Assembly: GCA_003510215.1 (NCBI GenBank)
Contig: DOKQ01000113.1
Coordinates: 1 to 12,243 of the forward strand
Direction: 5' to 3'
DNA length: 12,243 nt
Origin: Erysipelotrichaceae bacterium
GTDB taxonomy: Bacteria > Bacillota_I > Bacilli_A > Erysipelotrichales > Erysipelotrichaceae
Position numbers and translations under genes: made by a program. The notes below the pieces were generated by a model. That model saw only the letters and a program-made list of their open reading frames with translations, was not told where the DNA came from and ran no database searches. Positions 1 through 6,985 of the stretch are shown piece after piece (positions within the stretch are counted from its first letter, which is position 1; every line of letters begins with the position of its first letter).

Positions 1-1922
1 ACTAAGCCCTCAATGGTATTTTCAAGTTCTACAAAGAAACCAAACTTGGTCACAGAACTAATGACACCATACGCAGTCATTCCTACATGTTTTTCCATGT
101 ATTCAGCTTTCTTCATATCCTCAACTTCACGTTCAGCATCAACCGCGTTTCGTTCTTTTTCTGAAGATTGCTTCGCAATATCAACCAATCTGGCTTCATC
201 TGCTGACATCTTATCAAAATTACTCGTATCGAATACATACTTACGAAGCATGCGATGAACAACCAAATCAGGATAACGACGAATCGGTGATGTAAAGTGT
301 GTGTAATCTTCCAATCCCAAACCAAAATGGCCAATGGGCGAAGGATCATAGGCCGCCTTCTGCATACTACGTAACATCAGTTTTGAGATAACCGGAAACT
401 TTTCATCTCCCTCAAAATGTCGAAGCACTTTCTGAAGTACCGTCGGATGAATGTCCTCAAGGCTGCCTTTTAAGCGATACCCCATAATGGACGCCATCTT
501 TGCAAAAGCCTGCATTTTCTTTTTAGTAGGAGATTCATGCACTCGATAAAGAGAGGGAATATGACCCCATTTTGTATGTCTTGCGACACATTCATTGGCC
601 AACACCATGAAATCTTCAATAAGTTTCTCTGCTTCAAATCGTTCTCGTTTTTGAATGTCTTTGATTTGCCCCTTATCATCAATAATAATCTTTGCCTCAT
701 CCATTTCAAAATCGATGGAACCTAGCTTATCCCGTCGTGAACGTAAAATCAGAGAACACTCATGCATGATATTTACCATATCGACAATCTCAGCATATTC
801 ATTTAAGGAAGCTTTATCTTCATCAATCATCTGATTCACCTTTGTATAGGTCATACGATACTTCGAACAAATAACCGAAGGGAAAATCTGATAATCCGTT
901 ACTTCTCCAGCACTGTCAATTTCCATCACACAGCTAATCGCATAGCGATCGACATGTGGATTCAGAGAACATAACCCGTTGGATAATACATGAGGTAACA
1001 TAGGCACTACTCTATCCACCACATAGACAGATGTGCCACGGTGATATGCTTCGATGTCCAACGGACTATTTTCAGTTACATAATGAGATACATCCGCAAT
1101 ATGAACTCCCAATCGATATCCGTTTTCAATCCGTTCTATACTAATAGCATCATCTAAATCCTTAGCATCCTCACCATCGATAGTAATAATCATTTGATCA
1201 CGAAGATCTCTACGCTGACCTAGATCATCAACAGATTCACCATATGTATTTGCCTGGTCAATTACTTCCTGAGGGAATTTTGGTTCAATACCTTTTTCAA
1301 GAAGGATACTTAAAACATCCACACCTGGATCATTCTCATGACCTAAGATGCGAACTGCTTCAACTTTAATGGACGGCTCATATGCTGTGACTTTAGCCAC
1401 AACCATATGTCCATCAACCAGTTTCATTGATGGACCACCCTTGAAAATAACCTTATCCTTTAATCGTTCGTCCGTTGGAATAAACCACAGTTTCCCCTTA
1501 ACAGTTTTCATCGTACCAACAATACTCTGTGTATTGCGTTTCAATACCTTGATGATTTCACCATCGCGAAGTTTCTCCTTCGATGGATTGACTCTGACAA
1601 TGACTTCATCCTTATGCATAGCATCCAACATATTGTTAGAAGACACATACACATCTTCACCAACTTGCACATCCACAAAACCAAACCCTTTTGGATGGAT
1701 AGATAGTGTTCCCTTCATCACTCCGGCTTCTTCAGCCAGGATATAACGATCCTTCTTACTTAATACAACCTCTACATCTTCTTCGAGTTCTTTCAGAGTA
1801 TTTTGAAGAAGCAAAAAATCATCTGAACTTGTCATATTCAAATGTTCTGCCCATTCGGTTACGGACATCGGAGCTACATCTCTTTGCTCCATCATGGAAA
1901 TAATTCGTTGTTTTAGTGTCAT
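1..1922 (-). CDS. rnr: Ribonuclease R, 3' end cut by left window edge
   Basis: RNase R is a processive 3'-to-5' hydrolytic exoribonuclease of the RNB (RNase II) family. It degrades structured RNA and takes part in rRNA/mRNA quality control and trans-translation. About 640 residues are visible, against roughly 700-800 for the family. In order: an N-terminal winged-helix-like region (about 1-65), a cold-shock domain starting near residue 70 (KGTLSIHPKGFGFVDV), a second OB region, and an RNB catalytic domain from about 245. The Mg-binding aspartate cluster is DAKDLDDAI (D252, D255, D257, D258), followed by HIADVSHYV. The family signature HFTSPIRRYPDL is at 542-553. An S1 domain begins near 617 (GVISSVTKFGFFVEL) and runs off the edge. 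The ATG start at 1922 has GAGGTG just upstream. The gene lies 38 bases after secG with no clear promoter of its own, so it probably depends on read-through from secG, as in the Firmicutes secG-rnr-smpB arrangement. smpB would be expected just past the left edge. Confidence 0.97.
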   Translation of the reverse strand, partial: MTLKQRIISMMEQRDVAPMSVTEWAEHLNMTSSDDFLLLQNTLKELEEDVEVVLSKKDRYILAEEAGVMKGTLSIHPKGFGFVDVQVGEDVYVSSNNMLDAMHKDEVIVRVNPSKEKLRDGEIIKVLKRNTQSIVGTMKTVKGKLWFIPTDERLKDKVIFKGGPSMKLVDGHMVVAKVTAYEPSIKVEAVRILGHENDPGVDVLSILLEKGIEPKFPQEVIDQANTYGESVDDLGQRRDLRDQMIITIDGEDAKDLDDAISIERIENGYRLGVHIADVSHYVTENSPLDIEAYHRGTSVYVVDRVVPMLPHVLSNGLCSLNPHVDRYAISCVMEIDSAGEVTDYQIFPSVICSKYRMTYTKVNQMIDEDKASLNEYAEIVDMVNIMHECSLILRSRRDKLGSIDFEMDEAKIIIDDKGQIKDIQKRERFEAEKLIEDFMVLANECVARHTKWGHIPSLYRVHESPTKKKMQAFAKMASIMGYRLKGSLEDIHPTVLQKVLRHFEGDEKFPVISKLMLRSMQKAAYDPSPIGHFGLGLEDYTHFTSPIRRYPDLVVHRMLRKYVFDTSNFDKMSADEARLVDIAKQSSEKERNAVDAEREVEDMKKAEYMEKHVGMTAYGVISSVTKFGFFVELENTIEGL

Positions 1923-1942
1923 ATTCTTCACCTCGTTTCTAT

Positions 1943-1962
1943 AAAAAAAGGCCTGATGGCCT
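1943..1962 (-). terminator. Short hairpin with T-run at the end of secG
   Basis: Read on the minus strand, AGGCC-ATCA-GGCCT is followed directly by a run of seven T (1943-1949). The stem is only 5 bp (1949-1953 with 1958-1962), and the secG stop codon TAG (1961-1963) lies partly within it. This has the form of a weak intrinsic terminator. Since rnr starts only about 20 bases downstream with no visible promoter, partial termination (attenuation) is more likely than a full stop. Confidence 0.6.
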
Positions 1963-2185
1963 AAATAATACGTACTAAAATGACTAATACAAAGAAGGAT
2001 ACTCCAACGACTAACGTCAATCGAGACAATACCTTTTCAGGACCGCGCTCTTTCACATTTGCGAACAGATTAAGACCGCCGCTACCCGTGAATGCACTAC
2101 TAATTCCATCTGATTTTCCGCTTTGCAATAGGGATAAAAGTATCAATAGACCTGCAACTACCATTAAGAGAATATCTATAAACAT
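1961..2185 (-). CDS. secG: SecG, protein translocase subunit
   Basis: SecG is the small third subunit of the SecYEG channel in the cytoplasmic membrane and assists SecA-driven protein export. The protein has 74 residues, normal for Gram-positive SecG. It shows the family layout: a first membrane helix (about 3-20), the conserved cytoplasmic loop LLQSGKSDGISSAFTGSG (19-36), and a second helix (about 54-73). The ATG start is preceded by AGGAGG at 2191-2196. A strong promoter lies directly upstream (2215-2243), so the gene is transcribed independently of the transporter gene before it. rnr follows 38 bases later across a short terminator-like hairpin. The secG-rnr neighbourhood is conserved in Firmicutes and supports the call. 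Confidence 0.96.
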   Translation of the reverse strand: MFIDILLMVVAGLLILLSLLQSGKSDGISSAFTGSGGLNLFANVKERGPEKVLSRLTLVVGVSFFVLVILVRII

Positions 2186-2214
2186 GGGAATCCTCCTTTC
2201 TTTAATGCTTTACT

Positions 2215-2243
2215 ATTGTAACAGATAGAAAACAAAATTACAA
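2215..2243 (-). promoter_or_regulatory. Sigma-A-type promoter for secG(-rnr)
   Basis: On the minus strand, TTGTAA (2238-2243) is separated by exactly 17 bases from TACAAT (2215-2220), and TGT before the -10 gives an extended -10 element. The predicted start lies near 2208, shortly before the secG ribosome binding site. It would drive secG and probably rnr. Confidence 0.8.
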
Positions 2244-2262
2244 CATCATTGTTCTTCATCAC

Positions 2263-3153
2263 TTATACCTTAACTTTCAGTCGAAACAGTTGAACCCAAG
2301 CCACACCTACCGCTACTAAAGCCACCGCTATCCACTCAACCACTGTCAGAGTTTCGTTTAACAGAAGCCAGGATAACAAGGCTATTTGAATGAGCATTGT
2401 ATTGTTTATTAGGTTCGCGGAAAGAGCACTTAACACCTTTAACGACTTGTTCCAAAGATTAAATGCCAAAGCAGTATTCACCACTGCCAACCAGAGCACA
2501 ATCAGCCAATTGCTTAACGTAAATTCTACCCAACCTTGAGTAGCGAAACCAACCACAAGTAAAATAACTCCTCCCACACCCATACTTAACGCTGTCAAAT
2601 GAATCGTAGGCAAGGTTAGTCTCTGATTCACAAAACGACCATATACAGTAGCTGATGCATTGAATATAAGTCCAAATGTCATCACAATCATTCCAGTCTG
2701 GTACTGAATTAAATCACTGAATGGATAGAAATATAACGCAATACCACCAACAAAGATAAAGAGTCCAATCCATTGTTTTGAGTTCAGTTTTTCCTTTAGA
2801 AAAATCCTTCCTAACACCAAAACCACAAGCGGTGACAAGTTCAGAAACAATGAGACATGAACAGAAGGCATATAGCTCAACCCTAGAAACTGCGCCCCCT
2901 GGGTAAGCGAAATAAACAGTATCCCATAAACTACTATGAGGTAAAAATCCACTGACTTTAACCGAGTGTACTCACCTATAGACTTTTGACGCATAATCCA
3001 AATCAGAAGAACAAAACTCGCAATCGTATATCGGAGGCCTGCAAATGTCAGAGCTGGAATTTCCTTTAATCCAAATTTGATAAATATCCATGATGTAGAC
3101 CATAGAAATGTCACAAACAATGCCTGCAAAGTAGCTTTTGACCGTTCGCTCAT
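2263..3153 (-). CDS. EamA-family (DMT superfamily) transporter, substrate unknown
   Basis: A 296-residue integral membrane protein with about ten hydrophobic helices arranged as two homologous EamA halves (roughly 8-140 and 152-288). This is the standard layout and length of drug/metabolite transporters such as the RhaT/YdcZ/PecM-like group. Typical features are the N-terminal LFVTFLWSTSWIFIKFGL segment, the LNLSPLVVLVLGRIFLKEKL end of half one (104-123), and the matching LLSWLLLNETLTVVEWIA in half two (259-276), where an acidic residue follows a helix near the end of each repeat. The EamA family exports amino acids, nucleosides, drugs or other small metabolites; the sequence does not show which. 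The start is ATG with AAAGAGG upstream. The gene follows the ArsR-type regulator gene by 59 bases and may share its transcript or its control. No good consensus promoter is visible in that gap. Confidence 0.9.
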   Translation of the reverse strand: MSERSKATLQALFVTFLWSTSWIFIKFGLKEIPALTFAGLRYTIASFVLLIWIMRQKSIGEYTRLKSVDFYLIVVYGILFISLTQGAQFLGLSYMPSVHVSLFLNLSPLVVLVLGRIFLKEKLNSKQWIGLFIFVGGIALYFYPFSDLIQYQTGMIVMTFGLIFNASATVYGRFVNQRLTLPTIHLTALSMGVGGVILLVVGFATQGWVEFTLSNWLIVLWLAVVNTALAFNLWNKSLKVLSALSANLINNTMLIQIALLSWLLLNETLTVVEWIAVALVAVGVAWVQLFRLKVKV

Positions 3154-3201
3154 AACCTTACCTCTTTCCTATACGATAAAACTCATGTATCCCCTTATCT
3201 A

Positions 3202-3213
3202 AACCATCTAATT
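3202..3213 (-). promoter_or_regulatory. Possible second regulator half-site before the EamA gene
   Basis: The minus-strand sequence AATTAGATGGTT matches, at 11 of 12 positions, AATTAGATGATT at 5607-5618 in the operator region of the MFS gene. It touches the stop codon of the ArsR-type gene and lies about 50 bases before the EamA start. Unlike the MFS copy it is not part of a good palindrome. AT-rich chance similarity is possible. Confidence 0.3.
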
Positions 3214-4277
3214 TACTTACCAAAATCTTTGAGCATTTGCTCGTATGTCAGTTTCAATTGCTCAAAATTTACGATGTGAACAAACTTTGAATCAACTCGC
3301 TCAAGCTTTATGACTTTGCTTAATAATAAATGATTCATGTGATATGAAATTGTTGGTTGAGAAACATTAAGCGTCTGAGCAATTTCCTTTGCGGACTCAA
3401 CCCCTTGTGCGATAAGCTTAACCACTTCATAACGAGTCTTATCCCCTAGGTTCTTAAAGATATTAACTCGATCTTTTAGTTGATTCTCTTCGATTTCCTT
3501 TTTAATTTGTAAAAACGTTTCTATTTCCACTCCCATTTTTAGATATGGAACTGAGGATGATACATTGATTTCAATATTAATCGGTTCAACAAATGAAACA
3601 AGAAAATTTTCTGTTGGAATCAATTTTTTACTTACTAAACCATCTGTCAAATTATCTAGGGCATCTTCGTCCGTGAGATTCAACTTTTCCTGAAGATATT
3701 GTCCAAACGTTATCACCTTTTCCATCTTCCATTGATAATATTCTTCAAATAATGGTTCAATTGATTTCATAAATGCTATCCACTCACCAACGACTTGCTT
3801 TGGTTGTCTAAGCAAACTTGATAACTTCCATTTTTCTTCATCACTAACATCCATTGATTCAATGAGTTGAATCTGCTTTTCAACACTTTCCACATAATCA
3901 TAAATGATAGTCTCATCAACAACTTCTAAATCAAATTTCACAAGGTAAAGCTTAGTCAAAATACTTTTTAGAATCATCTTTTGATCTAGTATCTGAATAT
4001 GCTCTAAATAAGACGAAGCAGATGTATGACCAAAAACAGAGACACTTTTCATCATAAACTCAGGGACAGAAAATTCATCAAAGTAGAAGTTTCTAATCTG
4101 CTTCTTGTATGGTTTTAGAGCCATCTCCATCTCTTTAAACTCTTCAATGAGTTTTTCAGAAACAAACTCAAGCATATTCTGGTTCTCATGTTCTGGTTCT
4201 TGTATAAAACGCACACACTTTGGAAAACTAAGTAAATCAACGATCTTGCTTTCAACTGGATAGAACTTGTATATCAT
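3213..4277 (-). CDS. ArsR-type HTH regulator with a long uncharacterised N-terminal domain
   Basis: A 354-residue predicted DNA-binding regulator. The last 86 residues form an ArsR/SmtB-type winged helix: FKNLGDKTRYEVVKLIAQG, then the helix-turn-helix AKEIAQTLNVSQPTISYHMNHL, with the recognition helix near 305-320, and a beta wing (KLERVDSKFVHIVNF). The first ~268 residues are charged, largely helical in appearance, contain no membrane segment, and match no domain I can name. Ordinary ArsR proteins have 90-120 residues, so this is a fusion or a large sensor class. No CxC-type metal site is visible near the HTH. The chosen start (MIYKFYPVE) has AAGGAG seven bases upstream; an in-frame ATG at 4349 lies deep in the MFS gene and lacks this support. 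The gene overlaps the end of the MFS gene by 26 bases, which implies translational coupling and suggests it regulates that exporter. Confidence 0.85.
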   Translation of the reverse strand: MIYKFYPVESKIVDLLSFPKCVRFIQEPEHENQNMLEFVSEKLIEEFKEMEMALKPYKKQIRNFYFDEFSVPEFMMKSVSVFGHTSASSYLEHIQILDQKMILKSILTKLYLVKFDLEVVDETIIYDYVESVEKQIQLIESMDVSDEEKWKLSSLLRQPKQVVGEWIAFMKSIEPLFEEYYQWKMEKVITFGQYLQEKLNLTDEDALDNLTDGLVSKKLIPTENFLVSFVEPINIEINVSSSVPYLKMGVEIETFLQIKKEIEENQLKDRVNIFKNLGDKTRYEVVKLIAQGVESAKEIAQTLNVSQPTISYHMNHLLLSKVIKLERVDSKFVHIVNFEQLKLTYEQMLKDFGK

Positions 4278-5523
4278 GTGATTTCTCCTTTTCGATGAAA
4301 ATATTCTTAAAATACAACGTAGCCAATAAGGTGATGATACCCACCACAAGAATGGTTATCGGTGCTGAGATGCGGTCAATTGAAATCCCAAAGAGTATTT
4401 GACCTAATGGAATCGTTGCCATTAAGGACATGTTCATCACAGACCCAACTCTTCCAAAATATTCCTTTGGAACTAATGTATCGAACAAGGTGCCTACCGC
4501 GATGTTTGCCACTGTGGTTAATAAAGCCACTAGAAACATAAGCAATGCAATCAAAGCCACAATGGCTTGGGTATACCCAATATATTGAATCGTTGCATTC
4601 AGTGATACCACAGACATTAAAACAATTAGAATCCCAACTGTGAAGAAAGCCATAATCAGAAGCTGTCCCATAGGAATCCGCTGTACTTTCTTACCAAGAA
4701 GTAATGGTCCCACAAACATAGCCACAGCACTTATCGTCATAATCAATCCTAACTCGAACTCTGATGCTTTAAGTACATCCATAACTATGACAACGATACC
4801 GACACTAAACAAAGGACTCAATGAGAAATTTAAAAATATTCCCAAACCAATAATATTTGTCAGAACTCGATGAGATCTAAGCACACGCAAACCATCAAGA
4901 AAATCAACCTTAAATGAACCAACATCAATTTTTGCAGGTTGCTTATGGAATGTAGGAATCTCAATTCGATTTTCAAAAAAAGCTGACGCAAGAAAACTAA
5001 GCGCATTCATTACCAGAACAACGAATAAGCCAAACATTCCATAGATTGCTGAGGCAAGTACAGGTGCCATCATATTTGCCAAACTCATGATCATCGAACG
5101 GGATCGATTAGCCTCAATCAGATCTTCCTTGTTCACCATACTAGGAATAACCGCACCCATAGCACTTCCAAAGAAAACTTCGATAATTTCTAGAAGAATA
5201 ACAAGCAAATATACGCTCCATAGACTTAAACCATCATTCAAATAAAAGTATAATGCATAACTACCTATGAGTAAACCATTGATTACATCCAGACGAACAA
5301 TCGTTTTCTTTCGATCAAACCAATCACCGAAAACCCCTGCCACTGGAGATAGTAGAATTCTTGGTAGTATTGAAATAGCTAACATCGATGCAAACACGGT
5401 AGCTGATTGAGTTGTGGATAAAACATAAAGGGAAAGCGCAAACTGTTGAACGTTGCTTCCAATCATTGAAATCGCTTTGCCAATCATCAAATCACGAAAG
5501 TCACGCCTTTTGAGTATTTTCAT
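4252..5523 (-). CDS. MFS transporter, probable drug/toxicant exporter
   Basis: A 423-residue major facilitator superfamily protein with about twelve hydrophobic helices and a central cytoplasmic loop (roughly 185-215). The MFS motif A is seen between helices 2 and 3 as GVFGDWFDRKK (63-73), with the conserved Asp and Arg. A related sequence, FGRVGSVMNM, lies near 356-365. The overall pattern (RDFRDLMIGKAISMIGS start, LPRILLSPVAGVFGDWFDR, a cluster near 130-160 with an EANRSRSM-like segment) matches the MFS_3/EntS- and macrolide-efflux-like group, which exports drugs or siderophores. The substrate cannot be read from the sequence. The start ATG has GAGG upstream. The gene is the first of the accessory block, after the eno terminator. 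An AT-rich promoter and a palindrome lie before it, and the regulator gene overlaps its end by 26 bases. Confidence 0.9.
   Translation of the reverse strand: MKILKRRDFRDLMIGKAISMIGSNVQQFALSLYVLSTTQSATVFASMLAISILPRILLSPVAGVFGDWFDRKKTIVRLDVINGLLIGSYALYFYLNDGLSLWSVYLLVILLEIIEVFFGSAMGAVIPSMVNKEDLIEANRSRSMIMSLANMMAPVLASAIYGMFGLFVVLVMNALSFLASAFFENRIEIPTFHKQPAKIDVGSFKVDFLDGLRVLRSHRVLTNIIGLGIFLNFSLSPLFSVGIVVIVMDVLKASEFELGLIMTISAVAMFVGPLLLGKKVQRIPMGQLLIMAFFTVGILIVLMSVVSLNATIQYIGYTQAIVALIALLMFLVALLTTVANIAVGTLFDTLVPKEYFGRVGSVMNMSLMATIPLGQILFGISIDRISAPITILVVGIITLLATLYFKNIFIEKEKSHDIQVLSS
4285..4290 (-). promoter_or_regulatory. Ribosome binding site fixing the ArsR-type gene start
   Basis: AAGGAG on the minus strand stands seven bases before the ATG at 4277, inside the 3' end of the MFS gene. 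It decides between this start and the longer in-frame ATG at 4349, and shows that the regulator is translated from within the MFS message. Confidence 0.8.
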
Positions 5524-5552
5524 ATATTTTCCTCTCTCTATTTGGTATTTAT

Positions 5553-5581
5553 ATTATATATTATACATTTATATATTTGAA
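5553..5581 (-). promoter_or_regulatory. Promoter candidate for the MFS/ArsR operon
   Basis: Minus strand: TTCAAA (5576-5581), 17 bases, TATAAT (5553-5558), predicted start near 5546. A second TATAAT at 5560-5565 has no good -35. The region is almost pure A/T, so the exact promoter is uncertain. The candidate lies just downstream of the palindrome at 5593-5616. Confidence 0.6.
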
Positions 5582-5592
5582 CTAATATTATC

Positions 5593-5616
5593 TTAAATGA
5601 TTAGATAATCATCTAA
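5593..5616. promoter_or_regulatory. Palindromic operator candidate before the MFS gene
   Basis: Half-sites TTAAATGATTA and TAATCATCTAA are separated by GA: an 11-2-11 inverted repeat with a single mismatched pair. The inner 7 bp on each side are perfect. This resembles the 12-2-12 imperfect palindromes bound by ArsR/SmtB proteins, and an ArsR-type regulator is encoded in the same operon. A second palindrome, ATTAGAT-AATC-ATCTAAT (5600-5617), overlaps it. The site is just upstream of the best -35 candidate. Confidence 0.55.
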
Positions 5617-5634
5617 TTCTAATAGAGAGCATGA

Positions 5635-5664
5635 AAAAGGCGCTTATATGAAGAAGCGCCTTTT
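5635..5664. terminator. Strong symmetric intrinsic terminator after eno
   Basis: A perfect 11-bp stem, AAAAGGCGCTT paired with AAGCGCCTTTT, has an 8-base loop (5646-5653). On the minus strand the hairpin ends in TTTTT (5634-5638). It lies about 10 bases after the eno stop and ends the pgk-tpiA-eno transcript. Because of its A/T flanks it could also work on plus-strand transcripts. Confidence 0.9.
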
Positions 5665-5674
5665 AAATATGTAA

Positions 5675-6967
5675 TTACTTAAGGTTTGTGAATGTAGCTT
5701 TTCCTGGATAAACAGCAACTTCAGCTAGTTCATCTTCAATGCGGATAAGCTGATTGTATTTTGCGATACGGTCGGTACGTGACATTGAACCTGTCTTAAT
5801 TTGACCTGCGTTGAATGCAACAGCGATATCAGCAATCGTTGTATCTTCTGTTTCACCTGAACGGTGGGATACAACAGAAGTATAACCAGCTTTTTTAGCC
5901 ATTTCCATAGCATCAAATGTTTCAGAAAGTGTACCAATCTGGTTAACCTTGATAAGGATTGAGTTTCCAATACCACGGTCAATTCCTTCTTTTAAAATTG
6001 CAGGATTAGTTACAAACAAGTCATCCCCAACGATTTGGATGCGTTGTCCAAGACGATCTGTTAACTTCTTCCATCCGTCCCAGTCTCTTTCACCTAATCC
6101 GTCTTCAATTGAAACGATTGGATACTTATCAACTAAACCTTCGTAGAAATCAATCAGTTCATCTGTGGTCATCACTTGACCGCCGGATTTTTTAAGAACG
6201 TAGACACCTTTTTCTACATCGTAGAATTCACTGGCTGCAACGTCCATTGCTAATGCAATTTCTTCACCTGGTTTGTAACCAGCCGCAACGATCGCTTCCA
6301 TGATTACTTCAAGTGGAGCTTCGTTACTTGGCAAGTTAGGAGCAAATCCACCTTCATCACCAACAGCAGTAATGTGACCTTGTTTTTTCAATACACTCTT
6401 AAGTGCATGGAAAACCTCAGCTCCCATACGGATAGCTTCTTTAATACTTGATGCTCCGATAGGCATAATCATAAATTCTTGGAAATCAACGGATGAATCC
6501 GCATGTGAGCCACCATTGATGACATTCATCATTGGAACTGGAAGTGTTTTCCCGTTAAATCCACCCAAGTACTTGTAAAGTGGCATTCCATAGAAATCAG
6601 CTGCTGCTTTAGCGGCTGCCATAGAAACACCAAGAATAGCATTTGCCCCTAATTTTGACTTATCTTTAGTACCATCAAGTTGAATCATGGTATAGTCGAT
6701 TAGGTTTTGATCGCGTACATCCAAACCAATCACAGCATCTGCAATAATGTCATTTACATTTTCAACAGCCTTTAAAACACCTTTACCTAAGAAACGAGTC
6801 TTATCTCCATCACGTAGTTCTAAAGCTTCACGTTCCCCTGTGGATGCACCACTAGGAACAATAGCACGACCAAACGCACCGGAATCAGTTGTAACTTCTA
6901 CTTCAATTGTTGGGTTCCCACGGGAATCCATAACCTCACGAGCATAAACATCAATAATAATTGGCAT
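5675..6967 (-). CDS. eno: Enolase (phosphopyruvate hydratase)
   Basis: Enolase converts 2-phosphoglycerate to phosphoenolpyruvate in the cytoplasm (EC 4.2.1.11). At 430 residues it is the full bacterial length. Residues that can be placed by family comparison are the Mg ligands D242, E288 (in SIEDG) and D315 (in VGDDLFVTN), the catalytic pair E205 (GDEGGFAP) and K340 (the ILIKVNQIGTLSET signature), and substrate-loop or binding residues H155, E164, H368 and K391. The N-terminal IIDVYAREVMDSRGNPTIEV and the loop PSGASTGEREALELRDGD are typical. The NGGSHAD segment has Ser where many bacterial enolases have Glu (NGGEHAD). The ATG is preceded by AGGAGG (6976-6981) in the 18-base gap after tpiA. 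eno is the last gene of the operon and is followed by a strong terminator. Confidence 0.99.
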   Translation of the reverse strand: MPIIIDVYAREVMDSRGNPTIEVEVTTDSGAFGRAIVPSGASTGEREALELRDGDKTRFLGKGVLKAVENVNDIIADAVIGLDVRDQNLIDYTMIQLDGTKDKSKLGANAILGVSMAAAKAAADFYGMPLYKYLGGFNGKTLPVPMMNVINGGSHADSSVDFQEFMIMPIGASSIKEAIRMGAEVFHALKSVLKKQGHITAVGDEGGFAPNLPSNEAPLEVIMEAIVAAGYKPGEEIALAMDVAASEFYDVEKGVYVLKKSGGQVMTTDELIDFYEGLVDKYPIVSIEDGLGERDWDGWKKLTDRLGQRIQIVGDDLFVTNPAILKEGIDRGIGNSILIKVNQIGTLSETFDAMEMAKKAGYTSVVSHRSGETEDTTIADIAVAFNAGQIKTGSMSRTDRIAKYNQLIRIEDELAEVAVYPGKATFTNLK

Positions 6968-6985
6968 AATTTTTTCCTCCTGTAA

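Noticed and set aside
1348..1746. Plus-strand open frame of 132 codons opposite rnr
   Set aside because: It lies wholly antisense to well-conserved RNase R coding sequence, has no ribosome binding site, and its translation resembles no protein; it is a shadow frame.
3154..3212. Promoter for the EamA gene
   Set aside because: A TTAGAT-like and a TATCGT-like element can be found, but the matches are too poor to call; read-through from the regulator gene is equally possible.
4278..4349. 24-codon N-terminal extension of the ArsR-type gene to the ATG at 4349
   Set aside because: It lies inside the MFS gene, has no ribosome binding site and its residues look like an out-of-frame reading of the MFS C-terminus; AAGGAG supports the ATG at 4277.
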